Shown here piece by piece: positions 1-7,932 of a stretch of 24,101 nucleotides of DNA. The first letter of the stretch is position 1; each line of letters opens with the position of its first letter. Position numbers and translations under genes: made by a program. Source of the stretch: CAZCTC01 sp964501335 (GTDB lineage Bacteria; Chloroflexota; Anaerolineae; B4-G1; SLSP01); NCBI GenBank assembly GCA_964501335.1, contig CAZCTC010000100.1, forward strand, positions 1 to 24,101. Direction: 5' to 3'. The notes below the pieces were generated by a model. That model did no database searches, was not told the origin of the DNA, and worked only from the letters and a program-made list of their open reading frames with translations.

Positions 1-58
1 GGCTTCAGAAAGCCGCCGAAAATATGGGCTTTTTTTCCAGACTAACCGCACAGGTTGA
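1..58 (-). repeat. Repeat family copy R1a (partial, cut by window start)
   Basis: The window opens inside the right half of a hairpin (GGCTT-CAGA-AAGCC visible). It is followed by ATATGGGC, a T7 tract (about 29-35) and the terminal motif CTAACCGCACAGGT (about 43-56). The same order of hairpin, GGCTTTTTT and AACCGCACNGGT is seen in copy R5, so this is a member of the family in the inverted orientation. The left part lies outside the window. Confidence 0.7.
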
Positions 59-65
59 AGGTTTT

Positions 66-195
66 GGCAGGTTTTTAACGTCTCGCACCGGGTATTTTTT
101 TCTGTAAGAAGCGACGCGCTGGAGGGGGAGAGAATTTTTTATTTGTATTTCCGCCGGCTTTCTGAAGCCCGCAAAAATACAGTTTTTTCTTGTGT
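66..195 (-). repeat. Repeat family copy R1b (degenerate, inverted orientation)
   Basis: The copy contains the conserved block in inverted form: TCTCGCACCGGG, then AAGCGACGCGCTGG, then GGGGGAGAGAATTTTTT. A hairpin follows at 145-180 with loop TCTG, and then a T6 tract. Unlike other copies, the stem has three mismatches (around 151-155 against 170-174), so this copy appears to be decaying. It ends just upstream of the threonine aldolase promoter and could act as a weak terminator for an upstream gene. Confidence 0.7.
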
Positions 196-204
196 TTCTT
201 GAAG

Positions 205-232
205 TGGCAAAGCTGGGAGCCGGGATTATAAT
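205..232 (+). promoter_or_regulatory. Putative promoter of the threonine aldolase gene
   Basis: A perfect -10 TATAAT lies at 227-232, 16 nt after a weak -35-like GTGGCA (205-210). Transcription would start near 239, giving a short leader before the ATG at 261. The -10 is strong and the -35 poor. Confidence 0.5.
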
Positions 233-260
233 CACGTCCAGATCGAGGGGGAGGTTGACG

Positions 261-1298
261 ATGAAAACTGTAGATCTGCGAAGCGATACGGTGACGCGCC
301 CGACGCCGGCGATGCGCGCTGCGATGGCCGGCGCCGAGGTGGGCGATGATGTTTTCGGAGATGATCCCACCATCAATCGGTTGCAGGCGATGGCTGCGGA
401 GCGGTTGGGTAAGGAAGCCGCGCTCTTTGTGGCCAGCGGGACGATGGGCAATCTGACGTCTCTGCTGGCGCATTGCGGCCGGGGCGATGAAGTGATCATG
501 GGGGATCTGAGCCATACCTTTGTCTATGAGCAGGGGGGGATGGCTGCGTTAGGTGGTATTGTGCCGCATACCATTCCTAATCAGCCCGACGGGACGTTAC
601 GGTTGAGCGATATTGAGCGGGCTATTCGCAGCGATAATGTGCACTTTCCGCGAACCCGGTTGATTGTTTTGGAAAATACCCACAACAATTGCAACGGGAC
701 TCCTTTGACCGTGGAATATACTGCGGCCGTCTGTTCGCTGGCGCGGCGGTATGGGCTGCGGGTCCATATCGACGGGGCGCGGATTTTCAATGCGGCGGTG
801 GCGCTGAATGCTCCGGTGGATTTACTGGTGCGGGGGGCGGATTCCGTCACTTTCTGCCTTTCCAAGGGGTTGGGCGCGCCGGTAGGATCGGTGATTTGCG
901 GGTCGCGGGCTTTTATCGATACGGCGCGGCGGGCCCGGAAGGTGTTGGGCGGCGGCATGCGGCAGGCGGGGATTCTGGCGGCGGCCGGGATCGTGGCGTT
1001 GGAGCAGATGGCGGAGCGGTTGGACGAAGATCATGCCCGGGCGAAGCGGCTGGCTGCCGGGTTGGCGTTGCTGCCGGGATTGGTGGTGCAGCCGCCGGCG
1101 ACGAATATCCTTTATTTCCAACTGGCGGACGATTGTCCTCTCTCGCCGGAAGCCTTCCTCAATGCGCTGGAAAACCGTGGCGTCTGGGTGATGGGGCGGG
1201 GCGGACGGGCTTTCAGGGCGGTCACCCATGTCGATGTGGATGACGAGGGGATCGATCAGGCGCTTGCGGCGGCGGAAGCGGCCGTGGCCGGCGTGTAA
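261..1298 (+). CDS. ltaE: Low-specificity L-threonine aldolase (PLP-dependent)
   Basis: The 345-residue product is a fold-type I PLP enzyme that cleaves L-threonine or L-allo-threonine to glycine and acetaldehyde in the cytoplasm. The N-terminus has the family signature DLRSDTVTRPTPAMR (residues 5-19). His86 (DLSHTF) is placed to stack on the PLP ring, DGAR (Asp171) matches the aspartate contacting the pyridine nitrogen, and Lys202 in the SKGLGAPVGS motif is the expected Schiff-base lysine. Length is normal for the family. The start at 261 is chosen because a GAGGGGGAGG Shine-Dalgarno lies just upstream and homology begins at MKTVDLRSDT. An in-frame start at 192 would add residues unlike the family and lies upstream of the promoter. 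The gene is monocistronic and converges on the YibE/F gene. Confidence 0.95.
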   Translation: MKTVDLRSDTVTRPTPAMRAAMAGAEVGDDVFGDDPTINRLQAMAAERLGKEAALFVASGTMGNLTSLLAHCGRGDEVIMGDLSHTFVYEQGGMAALGGIVPHTIPNQPDGTLRLSDIERAIRSDNVHFPRTRLIVLENTHNNCNGTPLTVEYTAAVCSLARRYGLRVHIDGARIFNAAVALNAPVDLLVRGADSVTFCLSKGLGAPVGSVICGSRAFIDTARRARKVLGGGMRQAGILAAAGIVALEQMAERLDEDHARAKRLAAGLALLPGLVVQPPATNILYFQLADDCPLSPEAFLNALENRGVWVMGRGGRAFRAVTHVDVDDEGIDQALAAAEAAVAGV

Positions 1299-1305
1299 AA
1301 GCTGG

Positions 1306-1357
1306 AAGAAAAAAATTACAAATTCGCGCGCCCCGCAAGGGCGCGCGAATTTGTAAT
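1306..1357 (-). terminator. Rho-independent terminator of the YibE/F gene
   Basis: A perfect 19-bp stem (1315-1333 paired with 1339-1357, loop CGCAA) lies between two convergent genes. Read on the minus strand it is followed by a T-rich tract (complement of 1306-1314). On the plus strand there is no T-run, so it best serves the minus-strand gene. Its arm contains AATTCGCGCG, also found in the hairpin at 21167-21204. Confidence 0.8.
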
Positions 1358-1362
1358 GCAAT

Positions 1363-2532
1363 CTATTGCGGGCGGGTGGCGGCGGCGGCCCAGGCGGAAA
1401 TCAGACTGGTCAGCGGGACGGCTCCGAGCAATCCCAGGCTGCCGACGATGGCGCGCACGATTTCTTCGGCGATCAGTTCCCGGTTGATCGTCAGGTACCA
1501 GGGTTCCGGGAAAAGGTAGAAGAGCAGCATCAGCGGCAGGGCCGAGCTGGCATAGGCCAGGATCAAGGTGTTGATCATGGAGGCCAGGTGGGCCCTGCCG
1601 ATTTTCATGGCCTGCTGGTAGAGCTGGCGGATAGTCAACGTCGGATCGGTTTCGGCCAGGGTAAAGGTCGTGACGGCCTGGGCCAGCACCACATCATCAA
1701 GGACGCCGGCCACCCCGATGACGATGCCGGCGAGCAGCAAGCCTCGCATTTCCAGGCCGACCCCCATGGCCTGCAAGTAGAGCGTTTCTTCGCTGCCGAA
1801 GCCGGAGAGATAGGTGAATTGAACCCACACTAAAGCCAACAACCCCGTCAATGCCAGACTGGCGACCATGCTGAACATGGCGGCATGGGCGGTGCTGTTC
1901 CAGCCCTGGATCAGATAGAGCGTTACGCTGATCAACAATGCCGTGCCGGTCAAGGAGATCAGTACCGGATCTCGATGGGCCAGGATCTGGGGAATGATGA
2001 AGGCTCCGATGAGCAGGCCGCTCAGGAGCAACCCGATCAAGGCCCGCAATCCCTGCCCCCGGCCGACAATCACAGTGACGAGGATCAACAAGATCGTCAG
2101 GGCCAGCAGCGGCCATTGGCGTACATGGTCGGCCAGCGAGAAGATCACTTTTCCGTCGGGGCGGGTCGAGATCATCACCATGGCCAGTTCTCCGGCTTTG
2201 TAACGGACATCGCGTTGGGTGGCGGCGTAGGCGTTGTAATTGATCTCCAGCGTTTGCCCCTGATACTCCCCGGCACTGAGGATTTCAATCTCCATGGTTT
2301 GGAAAAGTTGCGTCATACCTTCTTCGGTGGTTTGGGTGTTTTCGCTTAAGATTTTTACGATACGCGCCTGGACGGTCTGTTCCATCGGTATTTGCTGCTG
2401 GTCGTAGCGGATCGAGGGGCGGGTGATGAAGAGGATGACCACCACAACGGTCAGGATGGTCAGGATCAAGACCGCCACGCCTTCCAGCAGAAAATGGACC
2501 GCGCGCGGGTTGGAGGGCCGGGAATTCAGCAT
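1363..2532 (-). CDS. YibE/F-family integral membrane protein
   Basis: The 389-residue protein has an N-terminal membrane segment (about residues 15-37), an extracytoplasmic beta-rich domain (about 40-135) and then a block of about seven hydrophobic helices. The multi-helix part matches the YibE/F-like family, with the characteristic GVAGVLDDVVLAQA and the helix-break motif around MKIGRAHLASMINTLILAYASSALPL. The molecular function of this family is not established; a transport or membrane-stress role is only a guess. The ATG at 2532 is preceded by an AGAGGA ribosome binding site and an extended -10 promoter. It is transcribed away from the SBBP gene, with which it shares a 385-bp divergent gap. 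Confidence 0.88.
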   Translation of the reverse strand: MLNSRPSNPRAVHFLLEGVAVLILTILTVVVVILFITRPSIRYDQQQIPMEQTVQARIVKILSENTQTTEEGMTQLFQTMEIEILSAGEYQGQTLEINYNAYAATQRDVRYKAGELAMVMISTRPDGKVIFSLADHVRQWPLLALTILLILVTVIVGRGQGLRALIGLLLSGLLIGAFIIPQILAHRDPVLISLTGTALLISVTLYLIQGWNSTAHAAMFSMVASLALTGLLALVWVQFTYLSGFGSEETLYLQAMGVGLEMRGLLLAGIVIGVAGVLDDVVLAQAVTTFTLAETDPTLTIRQLYQQAMKIGRAHLASMINTLILAYASSALPLMLLFYLFPEPWYLTINRELIAEEIVRAIVGSLGLLGAVPLTSLISAWAAAATRPQ

Positions 2533-2565
2533 TTTTTCCTCTTTTTTATCGACGTTGATGGGCGG

Positions 2566-2574
2566 ATTATACCA
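2566..2574 (-). promoter_or_regulatory. Extended -10 promoter of the YibE/F gene
   Basis: On the minus strand the sequence reads TGGTATAAT, a perfect TATAAT with the TGn extension. It lies about 34 nt upstream of the start codon, with no convincing -35 box. This fits an extended -10 promoter. Confidence 0.6.
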
Positions 2575-2623
2575 TAACGCAAACAGATGTTTTGTTTATT
2601 AGGGGGCAGATTTAATGTTTTCG

Positions 2624-2641
2624 CCTTCCAAAATTGGAAGG
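2624..2641. promoter_or_regulatory. Palindrome CCTTCCAA-AA-TTGGAAGG, probable operator
   Basis: An 8-bp perfect inverted repeat with a 2-bp spacer ends 17 bp upstream of the plus-strand extended -10 at 2659. This is where a -35 box or regulator site would sit. Its position between two divergent promoters suggests a regulator binding site. No regulator is identified. Confidence 0.45.
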
Positions 2642-2658
2642 AAATATTGAGTGATTAA

Positions 2659-2667
2659 TGTTATAAT
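2659..2667 (+). promoter_or_regulatory. Extended -10 promoter for the SBBP/vWA unit
   Basis: TGTTATAAT carries the TGn extension and a perfect TATAAT hexamer. No -35 box is found at 16-18 nt. Transcription would start near 2674, giving an unusually long leader of about 240 nt before the ATG at 2918. Confidence 0.5.
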
Positions 2668-2690
2668 TTCGCTGTTGGTACTTTAGTCCT

Positions 2691-2702
2691 ATTGGTACCA
2701 AT
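2691..2702. promoter_or_regulatory. Perfect 12-bp palindrome ATTGGTACCAAT
   Basis: This lies shortly after the predicted transcription start. TTGGTAC also occurs at 2675-2681, giving a 17-bp-spaced direct repeat of the half-site. The arrangement is operator-like; the regulator is unknown. Confidence 0.4.
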
Positions 2703-2777
2703 GTACTACTTTTAACCCCGAGATTTTTTGTGATTTTCCGGTTCATCAAACAGGTGGAAAGTTTTTTGACGAGGCTG

Positions 2778-2791
2778 TGAGAGCGCTCTCA
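2778..2791. promoter_or_regulatory. LacI-family-like operator TGAGAGCGCTCTCA
   Basis: A 14-bp perfect palindrome has the central AGCGCT typical of many LacI/GalR-family operators. The left part GCTGTGAGAGC (2774-2784) is repeated directly at 2799-2809. It is located in the long leader of the SBBP gene, where a bound repressor could block elongation. No LacI-type gene is present in this window. Confidence 0.45.
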
Positions 2792-2917
2792 AAGAGCCGC
2801 TGTGAGAGCTGGTTTTTAGAATCAGGAAAGGAGCTGTTTATGATTTTATAGTTAAAAATAGGGGGGCGGTTTATAAAAGGGGACAACCGGGGTTATCTTA
2901 ACTGAAACGAGGAGCGT

Positions 2918-4660
2918 ATGAAAACGATACGGGGGTCGGGATTGGGATTGGTTTTGATGATTTTGGTGTTGGTCGGTTCCCTGTTGGGGGTGGGGGCTCA
3001 GGTGTGGGCCGGCACCGGGGAGAAGCGGGCCGCGCCGCTTTATCAGTGGCACACGTTCTATCCGGCGAGGGGACTGGGGTTCCGTACGATGTGGGGGATG
3101 GATGTCGACGGCGCCGGCAATACCTATTTTGTCGGGAAGGGGAAGGCGGCGGCCTGGGCCAGTGATGCCGCGCTGACGCCTCTGCATGTTAATTCCGGGG
3201 GCGACGATATGCTGGTGATGAAACTGGATGCTGCCGGGGCTTATCAGTGGCATACGTTTTACGGTTCGGAGTTTGTCGAGCAGGCCCAGGCGGTCAAAGT
3301 GGACGGCAACGGCAATGTCTATGTGGTGGGCTGGGGCAACGGCTCCTGGGCGCCCGGCGAGGGAGTGCCGATTCAGGCTTTCAGCGGCTCGGAAAATTTG
3401 ACCGTTTTGAAGTTGAATGCTCAGGGGGCCTATCAATGGCACACCTTTGTTCCGACGGTGACTTATGGCAATGCCGTGGCGTTGGATCAGGCGGGTAACC
3501 TGTATATTGCGGGCTCTGGCGCGCCGGATGGTATTTGGAGTCACGAAACGGTTATGAAAATGGTGAAACTTAATTCCAACGGGGTCTTGCAGTGGGAAAA
3601 GAGTTTCCTATGGGATGGAGAGGCCGAAGGTTCGGCCATTGCGGTGGCGGGCGACGACTCGATTTACGTAGCGGGGTGGACTACCGGCTACATACCTGAC
3701 CAGCATACCGCCGGGGCAGATTTGACTATTGTTAAGTTGGATAGTCAGGGCAATCAGCAATGGTATCGTTTTTATCCTTCGGACAATGAATATCCTGGCC
3801 ATGGCGTGGCTTTGACGACCGACAGTGCCGGCAATCTCTATGTGGCCAGCTCCAGCCTGACCCTTTGGAACGGGACCGGGGAGGTGGCGCCGCTGCATCC
3901 GCCGCAGGGGGGAAGCGATCTGGTGGTCTTGAAGCTGAATCCGCAGGGGGGCTATCAATGGCATACTTACTACGGCGGTTATCTGGAGGATTATGCCTAT
4001 GGGATTGCCGTGCGGGGCTCGCGCCTTTATGTGACCGGGGTGAGTGAGACGAGTTGGGTGGGGGACAGTGGTCAGCTGCCGGCCAATCCTTATACCGATA
4101 AGGGGGATTGGGTGATCTTTGCTCTGGATACGGACGGACATTATGTCTGGCATGCATTCTACGGCGGCGCGGATCAGGATGAAGGGCGGGCGCTGGCCCT
4201 CGGGCCCGGGCGTTCTCTCTATGCCGCGGGAATGAGCTGGCTGGAGTATTGGAACGGCGCGAACAATGCGGCCCCTCTGCATGCCGGTGCGGGGGATGTG
4301 AATCTGGCTGTGATGAAACTCGAGGATGCGGCGTACACGGCGGCGCTTTCTACGACGGTGTCGGGGAATTCGATTCTGGTCGGTCAACCCGTGGTCTGGC
4401 AAACCCGGGTTTTGACACCCACCGGCGGCGTCACGCCGACGGGGTGGATTACCTGGGAGCTTCCTGGCCCGCTCACTCAGACCGGGGAGCTGGCCAATGG
4501 CGTGGCGACGATCACTGTAACGTTTATGCATGCCGGCCCGGTGACGGTAACGGCCCGGTATAACGGCGATGAGAATTTCTCGGCGGCTCAGATGAGCTGG
4601 GTGCAATGGGTCGAGCAACGGCTTTATTTACCATTGGTCTTGCGGGCCGCGCAGCCATAG
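2918..4660 (+). CDS. Secreted seven-repeat beta-propeller (SBBP) protein with Ig-like domain
   Basis: The 580-residue protein starts with a signal peptide (residues 1-31, long hydrophobic core ending GAQVWA). Seven repeats follow, each carrying a YQWHTFY-type strand, at about residues 42, 109, 172, 224, 280, 346 and 409. Between them are motifs such as DGNGNVYVVGW and LKLNAQGAYQW, the signature of SBBP-type propeller repeats. Seven copies fit one seven-bladed propeller. Residues about 472-568 form an Ig-like beta domain (GELANGVATITVTF, YNGDENFSAA). The chain ends RLYLPLVLRAAQP, a short hydrophobic/basic tail resembling those I associate with secreted Chloroflexota proteins, perhaps a sorting tail. 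The ATG is preceded by GAGGAGCG. The gene lies 29 nt upstream of the vWA gene and is probably co-transcribed. Ligand and function are unknown. Confidence 0.88.
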   Translation: MKTIRGSGLGLVLMILVLVGSLLGVGAQVWAGTGEKRAAPLYQWHTFYPARGLGFRTMWGMDVDGAGNTYFVGKGKAAAWASDAALTPLHVNSGGDDMLVMKLDAAGAYQWHTFYGSEFVEQAQAVKVDGNGNVYVVGWGNGSWAPGEGVPIQAFSGSENLTVLKLNAQGAYQWHTFVPTVTYGNAVALDQAGNLYIAGSGAPDGIWSHETVMKMVKLNSNGVLQWEKSFLWDGEAEGSAIAVAGDDSIYVAGWTTGYIPDQHTAGADLTIVKLDSQGNQQWYRFYPSDNEYPGHGVALTTDSAGNLYVASSSLTLWNGTGEVAPLHPPQGGSDLVVLKLNPQGGYQWHTYYGGYLEDYAYGIAVRGSRLYVTGVSETSWVGDSGQLPANPYTDKGDWVIFALDTDGHYVWHAFYGGADQDEGRALALGPGRSLYAAGMSWLEYWNGANNAAPLHAGAGDVNLAVMKLEDAAYTAALSTTVSGNSILVGQPVVWQTRVLTPTGGVTPTGWITWELPGPLTQTGELANGVATITVTFMHAGPVTVTARYNGDENFSAAQMSWVQWVEQRLYLPLVLRAAQP

Positions 4661-4689
4661 CGCCAGCAGGCAGAAAGGAGACAGGAAGA

Positions 4690-6498
4690 ATGGGCAATCA
4701 CTTGTTTTTACAGAAAGAGCAGGGGCAGGTTTTAGGATTGCTGGCGATCGGCATGGCCGCGCTGGCTTTGATCGTTGCTTTGAGCGGGGGAGGGCCGGGA
4801 ATGAAAGTTCTCAAATCCGAGCGGAGCGACCGGGGCGCTGATATTGTCCTGGCTTATGACCACTCCGGTTCGATGGAGTTGGGAACCTATTGTTATGGTT
4901 GTTTTGTTCCGGATGCCAATGGCTATCCCAGCGGCACCCGTTATCCCCTTCCCTGGAATGGTACGGGGGTTGGTACGGCGCCTTATCATTGTTCCGGAGT
5001 GGGAAACCCGGTTTCTTATTACACCCATGGGGTTACTTATACTTACAAGATTATTGAAGCTGAAGAGTATTCGTATACCAACAATTCATATGATCCCAAT
5101 ATGTATACGGCGGGGTTGACTTATTGGGTGTTACAGCGTAACGGATCGCAGGCTCCTTCTTATATGGGCAATGCCGGGGCGTTGGGCCGGGATACTTACG
5201 GCGCTTATATCGAGCACCATCCTTATCGTAATCATACAGCGGCTGCTGAGGGGATGGGATCGAATTGTACCTGGTCGGATCTGCAGAACGGCTTGATGTG
5301 TCTGCGGGACAGCTGGATCGACAATTATAACGGTCCGTTTTCCGCTCCTGAGGTGGATTATACTTTTTCTGTCCCGGTCAGTGGTACCTGGCATGTCTGG
5401 GTGCGGGGACAGGGCGGCGACGGCGCGGATAATTTGATGTGGGGCCTGCAAACTCCCGCCGGCACGGTGACTTTGCTTGGCAATGTGACGGGGTTCAATC
5501 CCGGCCTTGTTTATACTATGAACGGGGCTACAGGGACCTGGCGATGGAAGGATTTGGGAACCTTGACTTCGCTTACTCCCAATACGATCTATAAGCTTAT
5601 TTTATGGGCGGGCGCGGCCGATATTGCCGTCGATCGGATTATCATCACGAACGATGGGGGCAATCCGGAAGTTCTGGCGCAGGATGCCACGTTTAGGGAT
5701 GCCGTGTTGCACAATACGACGGCTATCGACAATTATCGGTCGGCATCGGCCTGCAATCCCTGCGATGCCCGGTTTGGTGGTTATCCGACTGCGAATGGTA
5801 CGACCAGTCCGATTTGCAACGATCCTTCGCTTCCCGCAGCTTATCGTGACCGTCGATTGGATGTGATCTATTCCGATGAGGAACCCAATCGCAGTGCGGT
5901 CGAGGCTTTCAAGAGTTTTGCCCGGCGGATTGAGGTCCAAAAGGATCAGATTGGGGTGGTTTCTTATAGTTCCGAGGCCGTGGTCAGCTCTGAATTGAAT
6001 TGTCTGAAACGGCTGGGTTCTTCTTGCACCCCTACGGTGATTACGACGACTGTGATTCAGGCTTTGGATAGTTTCCATGCCGCGGGGTCAACCAATATGG
6101 CGCAGGCGTTGAAGTTGAGCCTGGATACATTGTCGACGGGGACGGGGCATTATGGGCGGACCAGCGCGACGCATTCGATTGTTTTGATGACGGATGGGAT
6201 TCCTAATAATCTGACCTCTGTGGATCCGGTCTGCTACGCTCAGGATTACTGGCCTACCAACACGGGAGATCTCAATGTGGATCGGGCCCGGGATTGTGTG
6301 GTCTATTATGCCCGGCAGGCACGCGATAACGATGTGGCTATCTATACCATCGCTCTGGGGGTGGGCGCTGATGGAGAGTTGCTGGATTATGTCGCCCGGC
6401 TTACCGGTGGACTTTCCTGGTATGCACCCCGCTATGATTACCTGGATTCTATCTTCGGAGAAATATATCCGCATATTCACTTGCGAATGTTGGAATAA
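4690..6498 (+). CDS. vWA-domain surface protein with TadE/G-like N-terminus and internal jelly-roll insertion
   Basis: The 602-residue protein begins with a TadE/TadG-like segment: EQGQ followed by a hydrophobic helix at about residues 12-32. The vWA fold follows, with the MIDAS motif DHSGS (Asp57, Ser59, Ser61), a later Thr468 (GSTNM) and Asp502 (LMTDG), so all metal ligands are present. Between the first MIDAS motif and the next recognisable vWA helix (EPNRSAVEAFKSF, from residue 398) lie about 330 extra residues. Residues about 121-322 resemble a CBM6/35-like jelly roll: an EAE start, TWHVWVRGQGGDGADN, TWRWKDLG and VDRIIIT. The flanks of the insertion are Cys-rich (CYGC near 67-70, NPCDARFG). 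The ATG at 4690 follows AAGGAGACAGGAAG; an upstream in-frame start at 4606 would overlap the SBBP gene and lacks family features. Likely membrane-anchored and exported, binding ligand through MIDAS and perhaps glycans. Confidence 0.85.
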   Translation: MGNHLFLQKEQGQVLGLLAIGMAALALIVALSGGGPGMKVLKSERSDRGADIVLAYDHSGSMELGTYCYGCFVPDANGYPSGTRYPLPWNGTGVGTAPYHCSGVGNPVSYYTHGVTYTYKIIEAEEYSYTNNSYDPNMYTAGLTYWVLQRNGSQAPSYMGNAGALGRDTYGAYIEHHPYRNHTAAAEGMGSNCTWSDLQNGLMCLRDSWIDNYNGPFSAPEVDYTFSVPVSGTWHVWVRGQGGDGADNLMWGLQTPAGTVTLLGNVTGFNPGLVYTMNGATGTWRWKDLGTLTSLTPNTIYKLILWAGAADIAVDRIIITNDGGNPEVLAQDATFRDAVLHNTTAIDNYRSASACNPCDARFGGYPTANGTTSPICNDPSLPAAYRDRRLDVIYSDEEPNRSAVEAFKSFARRIEVQKDQIGVVSYSSEAVVSSELNCLKRLGSSCTPTVITTTVIQALDSFHAAGSTNMAQALKLSLDTLSTGTGHYGRTSATHSIVLMTDGIPNNLTSVDPVCYAQDYWPTNTGDLNVDRARDCVVYYARQARDNDVAIYTIALGVGADGELLDYVARLTGGLSWYAPRYDYLDSIFGEIYPHIHLRMLE

Positions 6499-6553
6499 AT
6501 ATTTTGGGGAAGTAGACAGCCTGTGTGACCGGGAGGGGTTCTGGAAACGATCG

Positions 6554-6582
6554 ATGTTTTCGCACTGTCAGTGTGAGAACAT
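6554..6582. other. Hairpin resembling the repeat-family core
   Basis: ATGTTTTCGCAC pairs with GTGTGAGAACAT through 12 bp including two G-U pairs, and is followed by AAACAAAAAG. Family hairpins R2 and R3 have the same outer arm (ATGTTTTCG...CGAAAACAT) and a similar AAnAAAAA follow-up, but here the flanking conserved block is missing. It may be a solo hairpin remnant between two convergent genes. Confidence 0.5.
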
Positions 6583-6586
6583 AAAC

Positions 6587-6602
6587 AAAAAGTGCGTTGC
6601 AC
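6587..6602 (-). terminator. Weak terminator-like hairpin after the M28 peptidase gene
   Basis: On the minus strand GTGC-AAC-GCAC is followed by TTTTT, 18 nt past the stop codon. The stem is only 4 bp, so the call is tentative. The hairpin at 6554-6582 is an alternative. Confidence 0.3.
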
Positions 6603-6619
6603 CTTTAGATTGGCTGTTC

Positions 6620-7819
6620 TCAGGACTGGGGCGCCCGGCTCCAGGCCGGGGTTTGATCTTGAAGCGCCTGGACGACTTCGGCGACGAGGGCGACGGTTTC
6701 GGCCAGTTTTTCCCGGCTGACCCAGTCGGGCGTGTCATCCGGATAGTGGTTTATGTCGAGTTGACCGATGGAGGTGAGGGCGACGGCGGGCACGCCCTGC
6801 CAGAGGAAGGCGGAGTGATCGCCGGCATACCAGGGGGCGCTCCAGGCAACGGCAGGATAGCGGGCCAGGACGGCGCGGGTTTGTTGTTCCAGCGCTTCCG
6901 ATCCGTTCATGGTGGTGATGCAGGTCACGCCGACGGCCGGGGCGACGCCGTCGATGTTGATCGCGGCGATGAACCGGCCCATTTCGGCGGTGTGTTCCCG
7001 GGTGTAAAGTCCGCTGCCCACGCCGCCGGATTCCTCGCCGTTGAAAGCTGCAAAGGTCAGCGCCGGCGCGACGGGGTGAGCGGCGAAGTGCGCGGCCAGT
7101 TCCAGCAGGACGCCGATGCCGGTGGCGTTGTCGTAGGCGCCCGGGGTGTCGGTTTGTGTGTCGAAGTGCGCCATCAGGATCAGTTCGAGGGGGAGCGAGC
7201 CGGGCAGACGGGCGATGACGTTGGCAAATTCGGCCGGCTGCTGTTGAGTTTTGATCTCCAGGTGCAGCGGTTGCCCGGCAGCCTGGAGCAGCCGGCGGCC
7301 GGTTTCCATGGTGACGGTGGCGGAAGGGAGCTGCAATTCCCAATCGCGCATCAGTCGTTCGTGGCAGCTGCGTTTCATGTTGATGGTGATGAAAGCGGCG
7401 GGCTGCTTTTCTTCCAGCAGCTGAAAGAGGCGCTGACTGGTTTCCGGGAAGTAGACGGCGTGACGGGAGCCGTGCCCTTCGTTGGCGGTCAGTTCGCCGT
7501 GCAGGAGGGCGATGCGGCCCCGCAGATCGGCCCGTTCCAGTTCGGTCAGGGTGCCCAGCGCCAGAGCCGGCGCGGTGACATCGCAGGCCGGCGAGAAGGG
7601 ATTGGCGGCGGCGGGCAGGGATGCGCCGGCGAGCGTAAGCCGGGTCGATTCTTCGGTCCAGAGCGGGCAGGCGAAGGGTTGCGTTTCTACGGTCAGGCCG
7701 GCGGCGGTGAAGGCGGCGCGAATGGCCTCCGCGGCGGTGAGATTGGCGGCCGAGCCCAACGGGCGTGGTCCGAGTCCGGCGAGCTGTTCCATGTGGGAAA
7801 AAGCGCTGGTTTTAGACAT
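6620..7819 (-). CDS. M28-family zinc aminopeptidase with PA-like insertion
   Basis: The 399-residue protein has the full metal-ligand set of M28 peptidases: His218 and Asp220 (MAHFDTQ), the bridging Asp230 (GAYDNATG), catalytic Glu262 with Glu263 (FNGEESGG), Asp290 (INIDGVA) and His358 (DINHYPDD). These would bind two zinc ions and release N-terminal residues from peptides. Residues about 80-195 between the N-terminal part and the catalytic core resemble a protease-associated domain (LRGRIALLHGEL). No signal peptide is seen, so it is probably cytoplasmic. The start at 7819 has an AAGGAGGAAT ribosome binding site; the frame stays open further upstream but would run through the T-box leader. 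It is divergent from the T-box/ValRS transcript. The substrate is not predictable. Confidence 0.92.
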   Translation of the reverse strand: MSKTSAFSHMEQLAGLGPRPLGSAANLTAAEAIRAAFTAAGLTVETQPFACPLWTEESTRLTLAGASLPAAANPFSPACDVTAPALALGTLTELERADLRGRIALLHGELTANEGHGSRHAVYFPETSQRLFQLLEEKQPAAFITINMKRSCHERLMRDWELQLPSATVTMETGRRLLQAAGQPLHLEIKTQQQPAEFANVIARLPGSLPLELILMAHFDTQTDTPGAYDNATGIGVLLELAAHFAAHPVAPALTFAAFNGEESGGVGSGLYTREHTAEMGRFIAAINIDGVAPAVGVTCITTMNGSEALEQQTRAVLARYPAVAWSAPWYAGDHSAFLWQGVPAVALTSIGQLDINHYPDDTPDWVSREKLAETVALVAEVVQALQDQTPAWSRAPQS

Positions 7820-7898
7820 GATTCCTCCTTGAGCTGTTTCGGGTTGGATTATCTTTATTGTACAACCCTGGTGCGCTAATGGAGGGTTGCTTGAATGA

Positions 7899-7926
7899 TT
7901 GACTTTCTTACCGAAGGTTTTATAAT
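7899..7926 (+). promoter_or_regulatory. Sigma70-type promoter of the T-box/ValRS transcript
   Basis: TTGACT (7899-7904) and TATAAT (7921-7926) are separated by 16 nt, close to consensus. Transcription should start near 7933, just upstream of the T-box leader. Confidence 0.85.
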
Positions 7927-7932
7927 TTGGGC

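Noticed and set aside
6275..7879. Long plus-strand open frame (534 codons) opposite the M28 peptidase
   Set aside because: It starts inside the vWA gene and is Gly-rich shadow sequence with no domain. The minus-strand frame has the complete M28 metal ligands and a good ribosome binding site.
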